Origin: Immundisolibacteraceae bacterium
Lineage (GTDB): Bacteria; Pseudomonadota; Gammaproteobacteria; Immundisolibacterales; Immundisolibacteraceae
DNA: 8,182 bases
Assembly: GCA_019090185.1 (NCBI GenBank)
Contig: JAHRWJ010000323.1
Coordinates: forward strand, 1 to 8,182
Direction: 5' to 3'
Shown: positions 1-6,200 of the stretch, one piece after another
How positions within the stretch are numbered: the stretch's first letter is position 1
How the letters are laid out: the number at the start of each line of letters is the position of its first letter
Position numbers and translations under genes: made by a program
Notes under the pieces: model-generated
Told to the model about the DNA's origin: nothing
What the model saw: only the letters and a program-made list of their open reading frames with translations
The model's database searches: none

Positions 1-18
1 CCAACATTTGGGTGAATC

Positions 19-501
19 ATGAGCCAGTTATCTACGGTTGCTGCGCAGGTCGCCACGCAACTTAAGCAAGCAGAACAATCGATTGCGGTTGCCGAGTCAT
101 CGACCGGTGGTTTAATCAGTAGCGCCCTGCTAGCGATTCCCGGTGCGTCTAGTTATTTTTTAGGTGGGGCTGTTGTCTATACTCTGGAGGCGCGCCGTGA
201 ATTATTAGGGCTCAGTGACGCACAGCTGGCCACTTTGAAGCCACTCACCGAAGAATATGTTGGGGTCTGTGCCCGGGCCATTCGGCTGAAATTAGGCGCC
301 ACCTGGGGGCTTGCCGAATTGGGTGCCACCGGACCGGCCGGCACCCGTTATGGTCACGAGCCAGGGATTTGTGTGCTGGCGGTAGATGGCCCGGTCCAGC
401 TCACCAGGTTGATCGAAACCGGTAGTGGTGATCGGGAAGCGAACATGTGGCGGTTTGTGGAAGCCGCCATTGAGCTACTAGATCAGGCGATGAATCAATA
501 G
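19..501 (+). CDS. Stand-alone CinA C-terminal domain protein (PncC-like, divergent subfamily)
   Basis: The 160-residue protein is a single CinA C-terminal domain, the fold of nicotinamide-nucleotide amidohydrolase (PncC), which converts NMN to nicotinate mononucleotide in the cytoplasm. Visible motifs are AESSTGG (25-31), the GGAVVYTLEARRELLG block (49-64), GATGPAG (102-108) followed by RYGHEPG (110-116), and GDRE near 137-140. E. coli PncC has AESCTGG, EAK and GIAGPDGG at these places. Here Cys is Ser28, the conserved Lys is Arg59, and the loop after GPAG carries an NRYGD-like sequence. I believe this marks a CinA-like subfamily, common in proteobacteria, whose activity is not established. 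The size matches single-domain PncC, so no N-terminal MoCF domain is missing. The ATG is the only good start: an in-frame TGA lies at 13-15, with GGGTGA just upstream as a weak ribosome site. That TGA could also end an upstream gene. recA, a frequent neighbour of cinA, does not follow. The domain is certain, NMN deamidase activity is not. Confidence 0.9.
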   Translation: MSQLSTVAAQVATQLKQAEQSIAVAESSTGGLISSALLAIPGASSYFLGGAVVYTLEARRELLGLSDAQLATLKPLTEEYVGVCARAIRLKLGATWGLAELGATGPAGTRYGHEPGICVLAVDGPVQLTRLIETGSGDREANMWRFVEAAIELLDQAMNQ

Positions 502-547
502 TCAGCTTGGCGTAACGGACTGGTTGTCATCAATTGGATTGGCCAAA

Positions 548-584
548 AAAAACCCTCGTCACCGCTAAGGTTACGAGGGTTTTT
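548..584. terminator. Bidirectional intrinsic terminator between cinA-like gene and microprotein gene
   Basis: A perfect 12-bp stem pairs 548-559 (AAAAACCCTCGT) with 573-584 (ACGAGGGTTTTT). The loop can extend the pairing with ACC/GGT around GCTAA. On the plus strand it ends in T5 and lies 47 bp after the cinA-like stop. On the minus strand the G+C-rich stem is followed by eight T (complement of 545-552), so it should stop transcription arriving from the microprotein side even better. Confidence 0.9.
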
Positions 585-592
585 AGATTTGG

Positions 593-641
593 CCGACGGT
601 ATAACCGGGAGAGGAGGAGAGTGGAAATACCGTCGGTTTTT
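593..641 (+). terminator. Second hairpin with T-tract; C-rich loop on the minus strand
   Basis: A perfect 10-bp stem pairs 593-602 (CCGACGGTAT) with 627-636 (ATACCGTCGG), followed by TTTTT at 637-641. Read on the plus strand it looks like a back-up terminator behind the one at 548-584. The 24-nt loop (603-626) is unusually long and almost pure purine (GGGAGAGGAGGAGAG). On the minus strand no T-run follows the stem, but the loop reads CTCTCCTCCTCTCCC, an anti-Shine-Dalgarno-like sequence. It may therefore be a functional RNA loop and not only a terminator. Confidence 0.55.
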
Positions 642-676
642 AAAACTGGTGGGTTGGTATTAACAACCCTGGTGTG

Positions 677-769
677 CTAGTTGCGTTCCATTATGTTGGT
701 TAACGCAAATCCAGCTGCAGATCCAACAAGTACGGCGATGTTGAAAAATACCATGACACTTAAGCTCAT
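677..769 (-). CDS. Probable 30-residue single-pass membrane microprotein
   Basis: This small ORF was found by reading the minus strand. It starts MSLSVMVFF, continues with a hydrophobic stretch rich in Ala, Val, Gly and Phe to about residue 24, and ends NIMERN. That is one predicted transmembrane helix with a short polar tail. The start is well supported: AGGAG (complement of 777-781) lies 7 nt before the ATG in an A-rich spacer. Downstream, about 95 nt after the stop, is a strong terminator in the right orientation, so gene, 3' UTR and terminator form a compact unit. I do not recognise the family. It does not resemble CydX, KdpF, AcrZ or MetS closely enough to name. Known bacterial proteins of this kind usually tune a larger membrane complex, but no partner is evident here. 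A different minus-strand frame is open over 660-854; it lacks a matching ribosome site and gives an incoherent protein. Confidence 0.55.
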   Translation of the reverse strand: MSLSVMVFFNIAVLVGSAAGFALTNIMERN

Positions 770-776
770 TTTTCTT

Positions 777-781
777 CTCCT
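777..781 (-). promoter_or_regulatory. Shine-Dalgarno site of the microprotein ORF
   Basis: The minus strand reads AGGAGAAGAAAAATG. The AGGAG core is 7 nt from the ATG at 769, which is near-optimal spacing. This site is the main reason for calling the 30-codon frame over the longer overlapping frame. Confidence 0.6.
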
Positions 782-852
782 GAATCGGGGTTAGCGGATA
801 GCTTGGCCCGTTCTTTAGAGCTGTTAAGGTCGACCGGTTAGGGCGATCTTTC

Positions 853-879
853 AACAGTCCCGACCGGGGCTGTTAACAG
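853..879. repeat. Inverted repeat overlapping a CTGTTAACAG palindrome
   Basis: AACAGTCCCG (853-862) and CGGGGCTGTT (865-874) form a 10-bp dyad with one T-G position, and the right arm runs into the perfect palindrome CTGTTAACAG (870-879). The right arm can thus pair either way. It lies about 85-110 bp before the microprotein start and could be an operator or a leader RNA stem. No regulator can be assigned from sequence. Confidence 0.4.
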
Positions 880-1039
880 TGTCAGGTTGTGACCCTGTTG
901 CTCATGTTGGGGAGAAGTCTAATCTGTTTTATTAAGCAACGTAATTAGCTATTTACCCATAGCTTGATTGCAAATATAGACAGGTCTGGCGAAATAGAGA
1001 ATCGCGTAGAGCCCTAGAGCAAACCCAATCTGCTCTGGT

Positions 1040-1657
1040 TCATCTGGCCCGAGTGATCACCGCAAACAGTGGGTCGCCACTGGTCGGTGACAGATCAACC
1101 AGTTCTGCGCCGGTAAAGCCGCCCGCCAGATCAAGCCAGTGGGCCACCAGCTGACCACGGGCCTGGCCTGATAGCTGTAGCCAGACCGCAACTGCTTTGG
1201 TCGCAAAGCAGCGATTGGAGAAAGTAATCAATAACGGACCCTCTGCGTTGATGACACGGCTCAGTTCTGCCAGTACAGCTACCGGTTGAGTCAGGTAATC
1301 TATAGAGACGCAGATGGTGGCGGCATCAAATTCGTTGGTTGCGTAAGGTAGCTGAGGGCTTTGATTAAGGTCATGAACCTTATAATCGGTTGCACGTGGG
1401 TTGGCAGCCAGTTCCTGCTGGTTCATGCCAAGTGCGGTTACTCGCTCATACTCAACATCGTCTGGCAGATGGCTGATCCAGCTGCTCATCAGGTCAAGCA
1501 CGGCTCCGTTGGCCGGTAGCCAGTCGCGGTAAAGTGCGGTTACTGCGGCTATCGCACCATCATCGATATGTTGCACCAGCCGTGGGAAACGATAGAAAAT
1601 GGCATCATTAGTTTCGTCCTGGCGCTGGAACGCCGCTGGTGGCAATTTAAAAAACAC
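1040..1657 (-). CDS. SAM-dependent methyltransferase-like protein (type 11-like, uncharacterised family)
   Basis: This is a 205-residue soluble protein with a Rossmann-type methyltransferase layout. In order: FYRFPRLVQHIDD (21-33), a motif-I-like strand VLDLMSSWISHLP (53-65), GMNQQELAANP (77-87) where the ribose-binding strand is expected, HDLN (95-98), FDAATICVSIDYLTQP (110-125) as the post-III region, and LLITFSNRCF (142-151) followed by KAVAVW. Motif I lacks the usual GxGxG and has LMSSW instead. From memory, this signature marks a conserved family also found in cyanobacteria and plants and without a firm substrate. The fold assignment rests on overall motif order. The start is GTG at 1657, backed by AAGGAG 7 nt upstream (complement of 1665-1670), and is better than any internal ATG. 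It is divergent from the NYN gene with 26 bp between starts. The substrate is unknown. Confidence 0.85.
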   Translation of the reverse strand: MFFKLPPAAFQRQDETNDAIFYRFPRLVQHIDDGAIAAVTALYRDWLPANGAVLDLMSSWISHLPDDVEYERVTALGMNQQELAANPRATDYKVHDLNQSPQLPYATNEFDAATICVSIDYLTQPVAVLAELSRVINAEGPLLITFSNRCFATKAVAVWLQLSGQARGQLVAHWLDLAGGFTGAELVDLSPTSGDPLFAVITRAR

Positions 1658-1664
1658 TTGATAG

Positions 1665-1674
1665 CTCCTTAGGA
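1665..1674. promoter_or_regulatory. Back-to-back ribosome binding sites of the divergent gene pair
   Basis: Plus-strand CTCCTTAGGA contains AAGGAG on the minus strand (1665-1670), 7 nt before the methyltransferase GTG, and TAGGA on the plus strand (1670-1674), 9 nt before the NYN ATG at 1684. The two sites share one base and form a TCCTTAGGA dyad. The rest of the 26-bp gap is too short for a promoter in either direction. Confidence 0.7.
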
Positions 1675-1683
1675 AAATAGAAC

Positions 1684-2508
1684 ATGCAAGAATCCAGTTT
1701 CACCCCAAATATCGCCGTTTTTTGTGACTTTGAAAATGTTGCCCTTGGGGTGAAAGAGACCACCATGCCGGCATTTGAGATTAATAAGGTACTTGATCGG
1801 TTGTTGCTCAAGGGCAACATCGTGGTTAAAAAAGCTTATTGTGATTGGCAGCGCTACAAAGAGTTTAAGGCACCGATGCATGAGGCCGCGTTTGAGCTGA
1901 TTGAGGTACCCCACACCCGCATGGCCGGTAAAAACTCGGCGGATATTCGTATGGTCGTCGATGCACTGGATCTCTGTTACACCAAGGAACATATGGACAC
2001 CTTTGCTGTCATCACGGGTGATTCTGACTTTTCACCGCTGGTGAGTAAATTGCGGGAAAACAACAAGCGGGTGATCGGCATTGGGGTGAAAAATTCCAGC
2101 TCTAACCTGCTGATTTCCAACTGCGATGAGTTTATTTTTTATGACGACCTGGTCGATAAAAAAAGCCGGCGACGGAAAAAGCCTAAAGAGGTGATCGCTA
2201 AGAGCAAGGCTAAAGCCAGTGGCAAAGTTGATGAAAAGGTCAGTGAAACGGTGGTGGAAAGCGCCCCGAACGAAGCCCTCGAAATAGTCGTTGAGGTGAT
2301 TGAAGATTTACTGCGGGAACGGGGTGATCAGAAGGTATGGTCGTCGATGGTTAAACAGACCCTGCGTCGTCAGCATCCGGATTTCAACGAAACCACCTTT
2401 GGTTATAAAAACTTTAGCGCCCTGCTAGAGCAGGCTCGTGATCAGGGGTTGATGCAGCTTGAGCGGGACGATAATTCGGGTAATTATTTGATTCTTGGTG
2501 TTAATTAG
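1684..2508 (+). CDS. NYN (LabA/DUF88, PIN-like) ribonuclease with C-terminal LOTUS/OST-HTH domain
   Basis: The 274-residue protein has two domains. The N-terminal NYN domain (about 9-155) shows NIAVFCDFENV with Asp15, then SADIRMVVDAL with Asp87 and Asp93, then ITGDSDFSPLV with Asp113 and Asp115. These acidic residues are the metal-binding set of PIN-like nucleases. A highly basic linker (159-181, with RRRKK) probably contacts nucleic acid. The C-terminal part (about 197-272) is a winged-helix LOTUS/OST-HTH domain, recognisable from WSSMVKQTLRR, FGYKNFSALLEQA and the closing GNYLIL. LOTUS domains bind RNA. The same NYN-LOTUS pairing occurs in many bacterial proteins and, rearranged, in eukaryotic MARF1. 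A cytoplasmic RNA-processing or RNA-decay role is likely, but the target is unknown. ATG at 1684 is preceded by AGGA 9 nt upstream and puts the first beta strand just after a short tail, as expected. All key acidic residues are present. Confidence 0.93.
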   Translation: MQESSFTPNIAVFCDFENVALGVKETTMPAFEINKVLDRLLLKGNIVVKKAYCDWQRYKEFKAPMHEAAFELIEVPHTRMAGKNSADIRMVVDALDLCYTKEHMDTFAVITGDSDFSPLVSKLRENNKRVIGIGVKNSSSNLLISNCDEFIFYDDLVDKKSRRRKKPKEVIAKSKAKASGKVDEKVSETVVESAPNEALEIVVEVIEDLLRERGDQKVWSSMVKQTLRRQHPDFNETTFGYKNFSALLEQARDQGLMQLERDDNSGNYLILGVN

Positions 2509-2560
2509 AGAACCTCTGATTAGCTCTAGATGGGCGGAGGAGATCCCCTTGGGGTAGAAG

Positions 2561-2702
2561 CTGGCGGTGTTCAGAACCTTCAGACGTGAGCCGCGTGGCC
2601 CCTCGCCGGGGGCTACGCATCCGATAGCGAGGTTATTGGCTGATTTTGACCAGCAGTAGGGGCCATGAGGCGACAAAGAAGATGAAGGTTCTGACGAGCC
2701 AG
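2561..2702. repeat. Long nested inverted repeat (REP/MITE-like or structured RNA)
   Basis: The outermost arms CTGGC (2561-2565) and GCCAG (2698-2702) enclose a perfect 12-bp pair, TCAGAACCTTCA (2571-2582) with TGAAGGTTCTGA (2683-2694). Inside, TGGCCCCT (2596-2603) pairs with AGGGGCCA (2658-2665). Alternatively GCGTGGCCCC (2593-2602) folds locally on GGGGCTACGC (2609-2618) with one G-T pair and a 6-nt loop. AAGCTGG (2558-2564) with CCAGCTT (2706-2712) is a competing outer stem. The element codes for nothing evident. It could be a dispersed repeat, a transcription barrier between convergent genes, or an RNA that switches between two folds. Its copy number is unknown. Confidence 0.55.
2593..2618. 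repeat. G+C-rich hairpin inside the nested repeat
   Basis: GCGTGGCCCC and GGGGCTACGC form a 10-bp stem with one G-T position around the loop TCGCCG. It competes with the longer-range TGGCCCCT/AGGGGCCA pairing (2596-2603 with 2658-2665). No T-tract follows on either strand, so it is not an intrinsic terminator. Confidence 0.5.
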
Positions 2703-2762
2703 AAACCAGCTTAGGGTTTTTCAGACGCTTCCTTAAGGCTACTGCTCAGATGGTTGGCGAAA

Positions 2763-3149
2763 CTACTCCAGAGAACTGAGTATTTCTTTGAGCACCGTTT
2801 CGAGTTCGTCGATAGAGAAGGGTTTGACCAGCGTAGCGATGATGATAGCGCCGCGCTCTTCGGCTAACATTTTTGTCAGCTCAACATATTTGCCGTCGAA
2901 GCCGCTCATGATCACCACCGGTGTGTTGCTGTCGTGATCTGCAAGCCATTGGAGGAGCTCATTGCCGTCGATGTCTGGCATGACTATATCCATGATTACC
3001 GCTAGTGGCTTGGTCACGGCATAGGCTGCCTGGAATTCTTTAGCGCTGGTTTTAATCTGGACGGTAAAACCGAGGTCTTCGGCCACATCCGATACAAACC
3101 CAGCCATGGTGACCTGGTCATCGACAACCATTAATAGTGGTTCAGTCAT
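2763..3149 (-). CDS. Single-domain CheY-like response regulator (REC only)
   Basis: The 128-residue protein is one receiver domain and nothing else. The acidic pair Asp10-Asp11 (MVVDD), phospho-acceptor Asp54 (IMDIVMPDIDG), switch Ser82 (VIMSGFD) and Lys109 (LVKPF) are all present, so it should accept phosphate. With no output domain it must act by protein-protein contact or as a shuttle in a phosphorelay. The ATG at 3149 has AAGGGA (complement of 3156-3161) 6 nt upstream. It lies 74 bp downstream of the large hybrid kinase on the same strand, without a terminator between them. Co-transcription and phosphotransfer from that kinase are the simplest reading. The partner relation is inferred from adjacency only. 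Confidence 0.93.
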   Translation of the reverse strand: MTEPLLMVVDDQVTMAGFVSDVAEDLGFTVQIKTSAKEFQAAYAVTKPLAVIMDIVMPDIDGNELLQWLADHDSNTPVVIMSGFDGKYVELTKMLAEERGAIIIATLVKPFSIDELETVLKEILSSLE

Positions 3150-3223
3150 GGAAAATCCCTTTTGCTGAAGTTAGATTTGAATTCTCTGCAATTAAGTCCT
3201 GTCCAATTTTTAAACGCCATCGC

Positions 3224-6200
3224 TCATTGGTTTTCCACTTCATTCATTATTGTCGCGTCTTGACCGGTTGTTTCGTTTAGCAGGTTTCGAATACGTTTTA
3301 ATATCTGTGGTGGATTAACTGGCTTATAGAGGACGTTGATATGCAAGCTCTGATCGGAAATTTTTTGTTGGCGGTCCTCGGTATAGCCGCTGGTCATCTG
3401 TATTTTGATATGAGGGTATAGCTGCTGTACCTGCTCAGCGAGTTGATAACCATCGATTCCTGGCATGACAACGTCACAATAGAGCAGGTCCACTGGCTGT
3501 TGTTTAAGCAAATCTAATGCACTATTACTATTGAGTGCTGAATAAATTTCGTAACCTTGTTCAGTAAGCAGCTCAGTGATGAATTCATTTAGATCGACCT
3601 CATCATCGACCACTAGTATTCGCTCCCCGTTACCCTGGAAGCTGCCTTTGTCTAGGTCATGATCTAGCGTAACTGTCTTAGCAGGGTTGGCAATGTTTTC
3701 TATATAGCGAGGGAAATAGAGGGTGAATTCACTGCCAATACCGAGGGTTGAATGGACTTTAATACCACCATTGGCCCGCGTGATAAAGCCGAAAACCTGC
3801 GATAACCCAAGACCGCTTCCGTCGGTGCCTTTGGTAGAGAAAAAGGGGTCAAATATTTTTTCTTTAATCTCATCGCCCATACCCATTCCTGTGTCGGTAA
3901 TCATCATCTCTACATACTCCCCAGCATCAATTCCTAGCGCTCGTGCTTCGGCTTTTTCTAGCTGAGTATTGGCGGTGCTGATTGTTAATTTTGCAATTCC
4001 GCTGGAATCTGACATGGCGTGGAACGCATTGATGCTCATGTTAAGGATGGCGTCTTCCAGGTCGTTGCTATCGAGCCACACAGGCCAGGCATGCTCTTCC
4101 AGGTCAATGGCTAGAGCGATGCGAACGGTCAAAGTTTTTTGCAGAATTTCTAATTGATCGTTTATCAATGCGTTGATATCTACTCTTTCGGTAATCAGTC
4201 GGGTTTGTCTGTCATGGCGTGAGAAACCCAGCAGCTTTTTGGTTAGGCTTGCACCGCGTTCAGCGGATCGAAGAATTTGCCTGGCGTGTTTGGCTAGCTT
4301 TGGTTGGCTGGTAAGTTTTCGTTCTAACATGCCTGAGTAGCCAATGATCACCCCCAGCATGTTGTTGTAATCGTGGGCGATACCACCGGTTAGCATACCC
4401 AGTGCATCCATTCTCTGTGCTCGGCGTAATTGTTCTTCCTGCTGCTTAAACTGTGACAGGTCATGGCAGCTGCCGATGAAACGGGCAAGGCCGCTGCCAT
4501 CATCGGGCAGGGCATTAATGGTTAGTCTCATGGGGAAACTAGAGCCGTCCTTTCGTTGGCCGGCAAAATCACGGGCTTTGCCAAGGGGCCTATGGTCTCC
4601 GGCTAAATAGCGTTGTCTAAACTGCTCGAACTCAGCGATGTAGGGTGGTGCAAGTATCTGGTGTACCGATTTACCCACCACTTCGTCACGACTAAATTCG
4701 AACAGATCAACAGCCGCCTGATTAAAACTCAGCACCTTGCCTGAAAGATCAATGCTCATGACTGCATCCATCATCGAATCAAGTATTTCGCGCTGTTCAT
4801 GCTCTCTGGCCAGCAGCGCTAGTCGTGCCTCATGTTCTGCGGTGATGTCCAGCACCCGAGAGGCGACGCCGATGACGTTATTCTGTAGATCTTTAAGTGG
4901 TGCGCTGTGCCATTCAGACAATACGGTGTGACCGTCTCTTGCTGTGGTTTCGAGGATGGTTTCCGTGGGCTGACCTGTCATCAGTTTCTCCCAGGCCTGG
5001 GTGACTTGCAGGTTGGACCGAGGAGGCACCAGCTCCTCCCTAAAAGAGCTATCTTTGGCCTCACTTTCCGAGTAGCCAAAAAGTTCGGTTGCCGCACGAT
5101 TCCAATCGATTATCTGCATGTTGAGATCCCAGCCTATAGTCGCAACAGGGGATTGCTCGCGGTAGAGCTTCAACAGGTTGAGGGAGGTTAACGCATCTTC
5201 CTCGGTTTGCTTGCGTTGGGTGATGTCGATGGTCTGGTGAAGCAGGCGAGTGATTTTGCCGTTCTTATCACTGACGGGATAGATGCTGTACGCGCGCCAC
5301 ACACTTTGCTCATCTGAGATAAAGTTGATGTCGAATTTAACAGCTTCACCGGTTGCTGCTTGGTCGCAAAGGCCTTTGATCTTTTGGGGAAGATTGGCCC
5401 CGAAATGTTCTCCGACCAGGTCCCAAAGTTTGGATTTCTGCAGCGATGGATCGTCTTTTGCCGCTAATGAGGATTCGCCAATTATCGCTTTTAAACGGGC
5501 GCTCAAAAAAGTCATGTTGCCTTCGGTATCGGTTTCGAACACCATGCCCTGCATGCCATCGAACATGGCCTGGAGCTGTCGTTGGGTTTCGGCGGCGGCT
5601 TCCCGGGCCCAGTAGGCGGTTGATACATCACTAAAAACCAGCACCACGCCGGCAGCTTTAGCGTTGTTGTCTAAGATCGGCGTAATGGTGGCTGAGAGTT
5701 GGTATTGGCTTCCTTTTGAACTGATGAGTGTGGTGTGACCATTTAGCGATAATGGCGTTTTAGACGCTAACACCTGCTCGGCAACCCTATCAATAGGGTT
5801 GTGATTAGATCCATCGATGATGCGAAATACTGAGTCAAGATGTTGACCGTTAGCTTGTTCGATAGTCCAGTCGGTCAACTGCTCGGCTATTGGGTTCATT
5901 TGGGTGATTCTGCTATTAATGTCAGTAACGATAACGCCATCACCAATGCTGTTCAGTGTGATGGCTAGGTCCTGTTCGCGGGCGTAAAGTTCTGCTTCTA
6001 CCTGTTGGCGGGTTAGGGCCATCTGTTTAAAATCTTTAAATATGGCATCAAATTCTTGAATCCCACTGCTTTTAAGGTCTAAATCATAATCGCCCCGAGT
6101 AACTTTTTTAATCGCCGTGCCAGCCAGGTGGATGGGGCGGCTAATCAATGTGATGAGGCGGAGTTCCAGCCAGATCAGGAAACTGATGCCCAGCACAACT

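Larger units (their letters stand above)
770..1039. other. Intergenic region with dyad symmetry upstream of the microprotein
   Basis: No gene is seen in these 270 bases. On the minus strand this is the microprotein leader plus the methyltransferase 3' flank. It holds an inverted repeat at 853-874, an overlapping perfect palindrome CTGTTAACAG at 870-879, and GGTCGACC near 828-835. CTGTTAA occurs twice, near 820 and at 870. Near the methyltransferase stop a 6-bp hairpin (AGAGCA 1016-1021 with TGCTCT 1031-1036) could be a weak terminator, but no T-run follows it on the minus strand. I could not find a convincing -35/-10 pair for the microprotein. Confidence 0.5.
2509..2762. other. Structured non-coding region between convergent genes
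   Basis: These 254 bases separate the convergent NYN (+) and response regulator (-) genes. No credible ORF is seen. The 7-mer AGAACCT occurs at 2509-2515 and 2573-2579, and inverted at 2686-2692. The middle is filled by a nested inverted repeat (separate entry). A T5 run at 2717-2721 follows a weak 5-bp stem (2703-2707 with 2715-2719), a poor plus-strand terminator candidate. No good minus-strand terminator is visible. Confidence 0.6.

Noticed and set aside
621..680. Plus-strand GTG ORF of 19 residues preceded by GAGGAGGAGA
   Set aside because: The ribosome-like sequence is the purine loop of the hairpin, the spacing is too short, and translation would run through the terminator stem.
660..854. 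64-residue minus-strand ORF
   Set aside because: It overlaps the 30-codon microprotein frame, has no ribosome site at its start, and gives a protein of mixed, low-coherence composition.
1669..1992. 107-residue minus-strand ORF
   Set aside because: It lies antisense to the NYN domain, whose catalytic motifs are intact on the other strand, and it overlaps the methyltransferase ribosome site.
2425..2676. 83-residue minus-strand ORF crossing the NYN end and the repeat element
   Set aside because: It spans coding end and inverted repeat, has no ribosome site and no recognisable motif.
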